From CAYVGO01 sp964450725 (GTDB lineage: Bacteria; Bacteroidota; Bacteroidia; Bacteroidales; UBA932): a DNA stretch of 13,979 nt. The translations under genes were made by a program, and so were the position numbers. The notes beneath the pieces were generated by a model. The model saw nothing but the letters and a program-made list of their open reading frames with translations. It was not told where the DNA came from and did no database searches. Positions 7,501 through 13,979 of the stretch are shown here, in pieces. Within the stretch, counting starts at the first letter, position 1. Every line of letters starts with the position of its first letter. The stretch spans positions 1 to 13,979 of the forward strand of contig CAYVGO010000057.1 in NCBI GenBank assembly GCA_964450725.1. The letters run 5' to 3'.

Positions 7501-8121
7501 ATGAAAGAACTCTCACTGCAACAGTTTCGCCTGATGATAACCTCTGTTTATGACAACATGCAGTCTCATGCCGCAGAATATTCCGCTTTAGATGCACAAC
7601 TTGGAGACGGAGATCATGGTGAAGCGATGGTTACAGCATTTGCTACCATTAATAACTCTATCCAAAAATCGGGCAACTTCAAAACATTATTAAACGATGT
7701 AGCAATGGATATAATGTTAACCACCAGCGGTTCTACCTCTACATTGTTAGGAGCATTTTTTTTAGGCATGTCTGATTTTGCACCGGAAGCGGAAGTCGCA
7801 AATGTAGAAAACCTAAAAAGTATGTTTATCGGTGGATTAGATAATGTTATGAAAAATACACAAGCCAAGGTCGGAGATAAAACAATGATGGATACACTTT
7901 ATCCGGCTGTAAAATCTATAGAAAATTACACTTCCGACGACTGCGTACTCTTTTTTGAAACCATGGCAAAAGCGGCACAAGCAGGAGCAGAGTCAACAAA
8001 AATGATGAAAGCAAATTTTGGACGGGCAAGAAACTTGGGCGATAAAACCATCGGACATGTAGATGCCGGAGCAACTTCTTGGGCTGCGATGTTCGCTACA
8101 TTGGCAAAAACAATACAATAA
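7501..8121 (+). CDS. dhaL: DhaL-type dihydroxyacetone kinase ATP/ADP-binding subunit
   Basis: The 206-residue protein is a full-length DhaL domain. In the known kinases DhaL carries Mg-ADP/ATP and phosphorylates dihydroxyacetone held covalently by DhaK. The Mg-nucleotide motif LDAQLGDGDHG (30-40) keeps the three Asp residues (D31, D36, D38). TTSGSTSTLLG (74-84) matches the glycine-rich loop, GDKTMMDTLYPA (125-136) the GDKT-DAL-P motif, and LGDKTIGHVDAGATS (179-193) the C-terminal GH-DPGA loop, with Ala in place of the common Pro. It therefore looks catalytically competent. No dhaK or dhaM gene is in the window. The next gene, 25 bp downstream, is an LsrF-like aldolase, so the pair may form a kinase-aldolase module for a small keto-sugar. 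The partner subunit could lie elsewhere, or this subfamily may use a different acceptor. Confidence 0.88.
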   Translation: MKELSLQQFRLMITSVYDNMQSHAAEYSALDAQLGDGDHGEAMVTAFATINNSIQKSGNFKTLLNDVAMDIMLTTSGSTSTLLGAFFLGMSDFAPEAEVANVENLKSMFIGGLDNVMKNTQAKVGDKTMMDTLYPAVKSIENYTSDDCVLFFETMAKAAQAGAESTKMMKANFGRARNLGDKTIGHVDAGATSWAAMFATLAKTIQ

Positions 8122-8146
8122 ATTATAATCTTACTAAATTAAAATT

Positions 8147-9022
8147 ATGGCAGATACAGATGGAATTCTCGAAAATCAAGACAAAGATTACGGAATTGGT
8201 ATTCCGGTAAAAACAAACGGTTATTTTTTAAAAGGTTTGGAAGGCTGTGATTGGGGAATCCGCGACCGAATGAGTAGAATCTTTCGACCGGCAACCGGTA
8301 AAACAGTTATGTTGGCTTTTGACCACGGCTACATTATGGGTCCTACCTCAGGATTAGAAAGATTAGATTTGGCAATAACTCCTCTTATTCCTTATGCAGA
8401 TTCTTTGATGTGTACACGCGGAGCATTGCGTTCCATTGTACCTTCAAACAGTAATAAAGCGGTATGTTTACGTTATTCCGCAGGATCATCAATACTTACG
8501 GAATTGAATAATGAATGTGTATTAGACCCTGTAGATGCTGTCAGATTAAATGCTTCTGCAATGGCTGTAATGGTGGCTATGGGCAGTGAATTTGAAGCAC
8601 AAACCATAGAAAATTTAGTACAAACGGCAGACTATGGATACACTTACGGTATTCCTACAATGGGAGTTACGGCCGTAGGTAAAGATATGGTCAGAGATGC
8701 CAAGTATTTTGGATTAGCATCACGTGTAGCCGCTGAAAATGGGGCTAACATTGTGAAAACATATTACTGTGAAAATTTTGCTAAAGTAGTAAATGCTTGC
8801 CCTGTACCGATTGTGATTGCCGGAGGTAAAAAACTGCCGGAAAAAGAAGCTCTTGATTTATGTTATAAAGCCATTAATGAAGGTGCTGCGGGAGTAGATA
8901 TGGGTAGAAATGTTTTCCAAAGTACACATCCAAAAGCCATGATACAAGCCGTAAGTGCTGTTGTACATGACAATTTGTCCACAAAACAGGCTTACGAATT
9001 ATTTAAAGATTTGGCAAAATGA
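8147..9022 (+). CDS. lsrF: LsrF-like class I aldolase/thiolase (DeoC/FbaB superfamily)
   Basis: The 291-residue protein closely resembles E. coli LsrF along its length, by memory of that sequence: WGIRDRMSRIF (36-46), GKTVMLAFDHGY (51-62), MCTRGALRS (88-96), VGKDMVRD (177-184), KTYY (204-207), PVPIVIAGGKKLPE (219-232) and GVDMGRNVFQS (249-259). LsrF transfers an acetyl group from 3-hydroxy-5-phosphonooxypentane-2,4-dione to CoA, yielding DHAP, in degradation of phospho-AI-2. K204 in KTYY corresponds to the Schiff-base Lys (K203 in E. coli). It is a cytosolic TIM barrel with no signal peptide. No other lsr gene (kinase LsrK, isomerase LsrG, transporter) is nearby; the partners are a DhaL kinase subunit upstream and an exported propeller gene whose ATG overlaps its stop (ATGA, 9019-9022). 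It may be an AI-2 enzyme or an aldolase for another phosphorylated ketose. The symbol reflects homology, not proven function. Confidence 0.88.
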   Translation: MADTDGILENQDKDYGIGIPVKTNGYFLKGLEGCDWGIRDRMSRIFRPATGKTVMLAFDHGYIMGPTSGLERLDLAITPLIPYADSLMCTRGALRSIVPSNSNKAVCLRYSAGSSILTELNNECVLDPVDAVRLNASAMAVMVAMGSEFEAQTIENLVQTADYGYTYGIPTMGVTAVGKDMVRDAKYFGLASRVAAENGANIVKTYYCENFAKVVNACPVPIVIAGGKKLPEKEALDLCYKAINEGAAGVDMGRNVFQSTHPKAMIQAVSAVVHDNLSTKQAYELFKDLAK

Positions 9023-9906
9023 AACATACTGCGTATTTTGGACTATTCATGCTATTAAGTACTTTTACTTGCTTTGGGCAACAAAAATCTAAACCTGTAG
9101 AAAAGATTTTGATTGCGGGCTCTTATTGGGACTCTATTGCTATTCTTGATAAAAAAACAAAAAAAATGGTTTGGAGTTATCCGTTACCGGAAAAATCTGA
9201 ATGTAATAGTATCAGCCTCACAAAAGAAGGCAACATTTTATTTTCTTACAAAAGAGGAGCGCGACTAATTGATAGGCAAGGAAATTTAGTTTTTGACTAT
9301 ACTAACGTTACCGGAAATGAAGAATTACAAAGTGCTTATCAGTATACTGACGGAACTTATTATGGTGGAATTTGCGGTAATCCTATGAGAATTGTGGAAT
9401 TGAATACCGATGGAAATCTGATTCGAGAAATTAAATATAATTTAAACATTCAAGAGCCGCATGCACAATTTCGTCAGATTTATAAAACCAAAGCCGGAAC
9501 TTATCTTATTCCTTTAATAACACAAGGAAAAGTAATTGAACTCTCTATTACGGGGGAACTTCTGTTCACCTATAATACGGGTGGAAATCCTTTTGCAGTG
9601 AGAGAGTCAAGTAATGGAAACTTGTGGATAGGCTGTGGAGACGCACATTGTGCTTTAGAAGTTGACCGAAAGTCAGGAAATACTCTTTCTAAAATCAATA
9701 TCAAAGATTTAACCGGCATTGAATTACAATTTATTGCCCAAGTTTCTCCTGTTGCCCAAGGTCTGATGATTGCCAATTGGAACGGACACTCTAATAAAAA
9801 AGAGCCGCATTTGATTGAAGTTGACAAAAGTAAAAAAGTTATTTGGCGATTTGATGACCATAAAAATGTCAAATACATTTCAGCATTTTTCCCATTTTCA
9901 GAATAG
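9019..9906 (+). CDS. Exported PQQ-like beta-propeller protein
   Basis: The 295-residue protein has a cleavable N-terminal signal (hydrophobic residues 5-18, likely cut after CFG20, before QQKS). The cysteine at 18 follows Thr and is a poor lipobox, so I favour signal peptidase I. The mature part repeats short beta-strand units with the pattern of propeller blades: ...DSIAILDKKTKKMVWSY, ...RLIDRQGNLVFDY, ...RIVELNTDGNLIREI, ...KVIELSITGELLFTY, ...ALEVDRKSGNTLSKI and ...LIEVDKSKKVIWRF. I count at least six, each with an aromatic- or Gly-containing turn. This is the general PQQ/WD-like fold; no PQQ-binding residues or heme motif can be assigned. Its start codon overlaps the lsrF stop (ATGA), implying translational coupling even though lsrF is cytosolic and this protein is exported. 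The large cytochrome fusion follows 17 bp later and may be its partner. The function is unknown. Confidence 0.75.
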   Translation: MKHTAYFGLFMLLSTFTCFGQQKSKPVEKILIAGSYWDSIAILDKKTKKMVWSYPLPEKSECNSISLTKEGNILFSYKRGARLIDRQGNLVFDYTNVTGNEELQSAYQYTDGTYYGGICGNPMRIVELNTDGNLIREIKYNLNIQEPHAQFRQIYKTKAGTYLIPLITQGKVIELSITGELLFTYNTGGNPFAVRESSNGNLWIGCGDAHCALEVDRKSGNTLSKINIKDLTGIELQFIAQVSPVAQGLMIANWNGHSNKKEPHLIEVDKSKKVIWRFDDHKNVKYISAFFPFSE

Positions 9907-9923
9907 TTTTAATTACGTTTATC

Positions 9924-12900
9924 ATGAAAAAAATTTATCTTTCACTCTTTTTATTGACGTGCATTATCACTGTCAGTATCGCTGCTCCAAAGAAAAAAGC
10001 AGTACAAAAACAACTTTCTTGGATAGAACAAATATTACAAGAAAAAGAAAAAATCAGTCTGTTAAAAACTAAGGATTTACCCTATCAGTCTAAGGTTCTT
10101 CGAGGAGGAATGGCGGCTGAAAAAGTGTCTGTTGACCTCACGGGATTACAAGAGTTGGCATTAATTACTTGGGGAACTCCCGATGGTGTTGACTATGACC
10201 ACTCTGTGTGGGCAGAAGGAAAACTAACCGACAAAAACGGAAACGTATTTTGGTTAGACGAAATCCAGTACAAATACAAGCGAATTGAAGGAAACTGGTT
10301 TACTGTCAATAAAAACTTTTCCGGAAAACCTTTTAAAATCGGTGAAAAAACTTATTCACGCGGTATTATTGCCCATGCCAATAGTTTAATTGTATTAGCA
10401 CTTGACGGTAATTATGTTCGATTTGATGCAGAAATCGGAATTGACAGAGGATCAAGTATTGGTACTGCGGTATTTAAAGTACTCCCCACCAGCGGTAGAG
10501 ATCAAGCCGCCGTACTACAAGAAAAGTTACCTGAACTCAAACAAACATTTCTGCCGTTTATAGGTACTTCTTTGGAAGAATGGCTAACTACTCCTGACAA
10601 TATTTTGGAAACAGCAGCAATAGAAAGAATGATTACTCGGTTGAAAAATCCGAACAGTGCTAAAACCGCATTACAAAATATTGCTCAACAAACTGATAAA
10701 GTAAAGCAAATTCAAGAGTATATGGCTTTGTCAGATAAAGTCAAAGAGGTTCTTAATATTCAAAACCAGTTGGCTTGGCTCAATACGGAAGCTCTTGACT
10801 TAGCTGTTCAGGACATGAAAAACTACAGCGGATATAATTTTAATCAATACAAAGAAAGTTACGACTCTTTGTTAATACTCACCAAAAAAGGATTTGACGG
10901 TGTTTATGCTTTTGACAAAGAAAGCATGCTCAACGCACAAAAAGCATTACAAATCAAACGCCGTATTTTATTGGCAAATCCGCTGTTAGACTTTGATAAA
11001 ATCATTGTAACACGTTATAAATTAGGAAATAGTGCACGTTCTGCCATGGCTCCTTCTTTAGGTACACATTCCAACAACTGGTCAGGACAATACTCCGCTT
11101 CCCGCATTGGACGTGATGCAGAAATTGTAGAATTATCTAACTTGCGAGGTAATCAAATAAATCAACGGGTTATTTTTAAACCTACGGTAAAAGGCGGTGC
11201 AGTAGTTACAGATGTAATGCTACATTGGGATGCCGATAAAATGTTATTTACATCGGTAGATACGACTCGAAGACTACAGGTTTTCCAAGTAGGTGTTGAC
11301 GGTAAGAATTTTGAACAAATTACTAAAATCAATGAACCTGATCTTGAGTTTTGTGATGCTACCTATTTACCCAATGGAAAATATATTGTGAACAGTAACT
11401 TGGGTTATCATGGTGTTCCTTGTGTTGACGGGGAAGACCCTGTCGGAAACATGGTGTTATATGACCCTAAAACCGGAGACATGAGACGTATTACGTTTGA
11501 CCAAGACAATAACTGGAACCCGACCGTATTGGAAAACGGAAAAGTAATGTACACTCGCTGGGAATATACCGATTTAATGCACTACTATTCACGCATTGTA
11601 TTCCACATGAACCCTGACGGTACTGAACAAAAAGCGCTCTACGGTTCGGGTGGATATTTCCCAAATTCTACATTCGACCAACAACAATTACCCGGCAGCG
11701 ATGCTTTTATAGCCATTATTTCCGGACACCACGGTATAGCACGTTCCGGAAGATTGATGATTTTTGACCCAAACAAAGGTCGGAAGGAAGAAAAAGGCGC
11801 CGTACAGGAAATTCCTTACCGCAATCGACCGATTATACCTATTGTTAAAGATGAAATGGTCAATGGCGTATGGCCGCAGTTTATAAAGCCGCATCCGGTA
11901 AATGATAAATACTTCTTTGTAACGGCAAAACTTGATCCTGATGCTTTATGGGGAATTTATTTAGTCGATGTATTTGACAACGTAACCCTGATTGCAGAAT
12001 ACGAAGGAGAAGGATTGATTAACCCCGTACCGCTACGTAAACGCCCTACCCCACCCGTTATTCCTGACCGTACTATTGCAGGCTCAAAAGAGGCTAACGT
12101 ATTTATTCAGGATATTTATGAAGGTGAAGGATTGCCCAAAGTGCCACGCGGAACAGTCAAGAAATTAAGAGTTATGGCTTATGAATATGCTTATGTAAAA
12201 TCTCCGTCAAACCATTACGCACAGGGAATACAAGCAGGCTGGGATATTAAAAGATTATTAGGAGAAGTGCCGGTAGAACCCGATGGCTCTGCAACATTTA
12301 CGATTCCTGCCAATACCCCGATTTCATTACAACCTTTAGACTCATTAGGAAGAGCAGTGCAGTGGATGAGAAGTTGGTTTGTAGGCATGCCCGGTGAGAA
12401 TGTTTCCTGCGTTGGCTGTCATGAAGACCAGAACAAAATTGCGATGCCTAAGTTAGTTGCAGCATCTCGAAAGAAACCGGAAAAAATAACACCACCCGAA
12501 GGAGGAGTAAGACCTTTTACATTTGAATTGGAAATACAACCAATCTTAGACCGTGCCTGCGTAAGCTGTCATAATGATAATTCAAAATTAAACTTAACCG
12601 GCGGACGTATGGATGAAAAAGTAGGATTCAGTAAAAGTTACTTGGCATTTCATCCTTATTTTTACCGACAAGGTTCTGAGGCTGAAATGTATGTCCTCAA
12701 TCCTTATGAGTATCATGAGTCTGCCAGCGAAATGATGCAAATGTTACATGCAGGACATCATGGTGTAAAGTTAACCGAAAAAGAGTGGAAAGCACTCTAT
12801 AACTGGGTGGACTTCAATACTCCTTATCATAGCAGTTTTGTGCAGAAAGATTACCGTGCCACACAATGTACTACTGCCGTTAATCAGTTTGAACGCCGTA

Positions 12901-13907
12901 AAGAGTTATTGAAAAAATATGCTAACATTGATGATGATTGGAAAAAGGAAATAGACAACTACATGGCTTATTTAGAAAAACAACCCAAAGCCGTAGCAGT
13001 AAAACCCGAACCGGCAAAAAAACCACAAAAAGAGGTAAAAGTCAAAGGATTTCCATTTACTGCCGAAGTTGCCGCAAGTAAGATTAAAGGTGATTCCCGT
13101 AAAACAATAGATTTGGGAAATGGCGTAAAGATGAACTTTGTTCGTATTCCTGCCGGAGAATATGTAACTCAGATGATGGAAAAAAATCCGAGACAGCCCG
13201 TCAAAGTAAAGATTGACAAGCCTTTCTGGATGGGTGAAATGGAAGTAAGCAACGAGCAAATGCGTATGTTGTTACCAGACCATAACAGCCGATATGTAGG
13301 TCAGTTTTGGAAAGACCATACAACACCGGGCTATGATGTAAATCAGCCTGAAAAGTCTGCCATTCGTATGAGTTGGGAAGAAGCTATGAAGTTTTGCGAA
13401 TTATTAAGCAAGCAAACCGGATTAAAAGTTACACTTCCTACTGCCCAGCAATGGGAGTGGGCTGCTCGTGCCGGAAGCAGTAGTGACTTTTGGTTTGGCA
13501 ATGTCAATGCAGACTTTTCTCCTTACGAAAACTTGGCAGACGTACAACTTACAAAAATGGCAGTATCGGGTATTGACCCCCAACCAATGAGTAAGGAGAG
13601 TTTCTGGTATCCTTATGCCAATTATATTCCCAAAGATGAAACAATTGACGACAGTAATATGCTGGTAACCAAAGGCGGTACCTATAAACCTAACCCTTGG
13701 GGATTATATGACATTAACGGTAATGTTGCCGAATGGACACGTACTGAATTTCTTCCCAATGCAGAAAAAGGAACTATAAAAGAAAAAGTGGTCAAAGGCG
13801 GAGCATGGTACGACCGTCCTAAAGTGGCTGCAAATCAAAACTTCAGAACATTCTTACCTTGGCAAAAAGTGTGGTATGTAGGATTTAGAGTGATTATTGA
13901 AGATTAA
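9924..13907 (+). CDS. Exported NPCBM / HzsA-like di-heme cytochrome / SUMF1 fusion protein
   Basis: This is a 1327-residue multidomain protein. A signal peptide (1-20, cut near SIA-AP) exports it. Residues about 58-187 form an NPCBM-like carbohydrate-binding domain (WGTPDGVDYDHSVWA, the SRGIIAHANS block, IGIDRG). A mostly helical region (190-345) follows. Residues about 350-780 resemble the beta-propeller of hydrazine synthase alpha-like (HzsA) proteins. Next comes a cytochrome c segment with two CxxCH motifs, C829-C832-H833 and C879-C882-H883, and the HAGHHGVKL block typical of this family; heme would be attached outside the cytoplasm. A Lys/Pro-rich linker (about 1018-1045) leads to a SUMF1/FGE-sulfatase fold (about 1065-1326: MNFVRIPAGEY, LPTAQQWEWAARAG, GLYDINGNVAEW, GGAW, GFRV). 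That domain has only one Cys, so it lacks the Cys pair of true formylglycine-generating enzymes. A redox protein binding carbohydrate is inferred; hydrazine chemistry is not implied. Confidence 0.85.
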   Translation: MKKIYLSLFLLTCIITVSIAAPKKKAVQKQLSWIEQILQEKEKISLLKTKDLPYQSKVLRGGMAAEKVSVDLTGLQELALITWGTPDGVDYDHSVWAEGKLTDKNGNVFWLDEIQYKYKRIEGNWFTVNKNFSGKPFKIGEKTYSRGIIAHANSLIVLALDGNYVRFDAEIGIDRGSSIGTAVFKVLPTSGRDQAAVLQEKLPELKQTFLPFIGTSLEEWLTTPDNILETAAIERMITRLKNPNSAKTALQNIAQQTDKVKQIQEYMALSDKVKEVLNIQNQLAWLNTEALDLAVQDMKNYSGYNFNQYKESYDSLLILTKKGFDGVYAFDKESMLNAQKALQIKRRILLANPLLDFDKIIVTRYKLGNSARSAMAPSLGTHSNNWSGQYSASRIGRDAEIVELSNLRGNQINQRVIFKPTVKGGAVVTDVMLHWDADKMLFTSVDTTRRLQVFQVGVDGKNFEQITKINEPDLEFCDATYLPNGKYIVNSNLGYHGVPCVDGEDPVGNMVLYDPKTGDMRRITFDQDNNWNPTVLENGKVMYTRWEYTDLMHYYSRIVFHMNPDGTEQKALYGSGGYFPNSTFDQQQLPGSDAFIAIISGHHGIARSGRLMIFDPNKGRKEEKGAVQEIPYRNRPIIPIVKDEMVNGVWPQFIKPHPVNDKYFFVTAKLDPDALWGIYLVDVFDNVTLIAEYEGEGLINPVPLRKRPTPPVIPDRTIAGSKEANVFIQDIYEGEGLPKVPRGTVKKLRVMAYEYAYVKSPSNHYAQGIQAGWDIKRLLGEVPVEPDGSATFTIPANTPISLQPLDSLGRAVQWMRSWFVGMPGENVSCVGCHEDQNKIAMPKLVAASRKKPEKITPPEGGVRPFTFELEIQPILDRACVSCHNDNSKLNLTGGRMDEKVGFSKSYLAFHPYFYRQGSEAEMYVLNPYEYHESASEMMQMLHAGHHGVKLTEKEWKALYNWVDFNTPYHSSFVQKDYRATQCTTAVNQFERRKELLKKYANIDDDWKKEIDNYMAYLEKQPKAVAVKPEPAKKPQKEVKVKGFPFTAEVAASKIKGDSRKTIDLGNGVKMNFVRIPAGEYVTQMMEKNPRQPVKVKIDKPFWMGEMEVSNEQMRMLLPDHNSRYVGQFWKDHTTPGYDVNQPEKSAIRMSWEEAMKFCELLSKQTGLKVTLPTAQQWEWAARAGSSSDFWFGNVNADFSPYENLADVQLTKMAVSGIDPQPMSKESFWYPYANYIPKDETIDDSNMLVTKGGTYKPNPWGLYDINGNVAEWTRTEFLPNAEKGTIKEKVVKGGAWYDRPKVAANQNFRTFLPWQKVWYVGFRVIIED

Positions 13908-13927
13908 CATCCACTATTCCTTATGTT

Positions 13928-13967
13928 AATTATCCCCGCTAATATCTCAGTATTAGCGGGGATAATT
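13928..13967 (+). terminator. Perfect 17-bp hairpin ending the dhaL-lsrF operon
   Basis: AATTATCCCCGCTAATA (13928-13944) is exactly complementary to 13951-13967 around the 6-nt loop TCTCAG. It begins 20 bp after the stop of the fusion gene. The stem has a GC-rich core but is followed by GTTAAAAATATT rather than a clean T-tract, so termination may be partial or the hairpin may protect the mRNA 3' end. Either strand could form it, and a convergent gene beyond the window cannot be excluded. Confidence 0.65.
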
Positions 13968-13979
13968 GTTAAAAATATT

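Noticed and set aside
8147..9022. An AI-2 quorum-sensing (lsr) operon.
   Set aside because: Only the LsrF-like gene is present. No kinase LsrK, isomerase LsrG, transporter or LsrR regulator is in the window.
9815..10072. An 85-codon frame spanning the junction of the propeller and fusion genes.
   Set aside because: It overlaps two well-supported genes in another frame, has no family resemblance and cuts across the signal peptide of the fusion protein.
12972..13259. A 95-codon minus-strand frame rich in Phe and Tyr opposite the fusion gene.
   Set aside because: It is the antisense shadow of a Lys/Pro-rich linker and the start of the SUMF1 domain, with no promoter or family signature.
9924..13907. 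Calling the large protein hydrazine synthase or a sulfatase-modifying enzyme.
   Set aside because: Only the propeller/cytochrome part resembles HzsA, and no HzsB or HzsC partner genes are present. The SUMF1 part lacks the FGE cysteines, so both names would overstate function.
1..13979. CRISPR arrays, tRNA or rRNA genes, insertion sequences, phage genes.
   Set aside because: No regularly spaced repeats, cloverleaf-like genes, transposase frames or terminal inverted repeats were seen on reading both strands.

Overview
The window looks like a chromosomal segment of a Bacteroidota bacterium, probably Bacteroidales-like. It is AT-rich, its start codons lack Shine-Dalgarno sequences, and it has promoters of the Bacteroidota type (TTG, a 19-20 nt spacer, then TAnnTTTG). 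The protein families are also typical of the phylum: a DUF1080 lipoprotein, Tat-exported Gfo/Idh/MocA proteins, an AddB-type PD-(D/E)XK protein and DUF1266. No tRNA, rRNA, CRISPR array, insertion sequence or phage gene is visible.

Left part (1-4266, all minus strand). Read in the direction of transcription, this part starts at a good promoter (4303-4332). It then encodes a Tat-dependent lipoprotein TIM-barrel sugar isomerase/epimerase-like protein (3391-4266) and, 20 bp later, a Tat-exported Gfo/Idh/MocA oxidoreductase (1895-3370). After a strong hairpin come a membrane-anchored DUF1266 protein (1006-1800) and a DUF1080 / 3-keto-disaccharide hydrolase-type lipoprotein (208-948). An intrinsic terminator at 152-178 closes the run. 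The oxidoreductase, TIM-barrel and DUF1080 proteins together resemble cell-envelope machinery for breaking glycosides by oxidation (3-keto-sugar intermediates) rather than by classical hydrolysis. A possible further minus-strand gene start is cut off by the left edge.

Middle (4267-7413). A divergent promoter region with small repeats separates the minus-strand genes from a plus-strand GTG-started gene of 951 codons. It encodes an AddB-like PD-(D/E)XK nuclease with an intact nuclease core and Fe-S cysteines but no Walker A motif. No AddA helicase gene lies beside it.

Right part (7414-13979, plus strand). A tight four-gene operon follows: a DhaL-type kinase subunit, an LsrF-like class I aldolase/thiolase, an exported beta-propeller protein (ATGA overlap with lsrF), and a 1327-residue exported fusion. 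The fusion carries an NPCBM carbohydrate-binding domain, an HzsA-like beta-propeller with two CxxCH heme motifs, and a C-terminal SUMF1/FGE-sulfatase fold that lacks the FGE catalytic cysteines. A perfect 17-bp hairpin ends the operon.

Taken together the window links envelope oxidative sugar chemistry (left), a carbohydrate-binding di-heme cytochrome (right) and cytosolic kinase/aldolase enzymes acting on three- to six-carbon keto-sugar phosphates. The working hypothesis is one oxidative sugar-utilisation locus interrupted by a housekeeping recombination gene. This is inference from gene content; the substrate is unknown.
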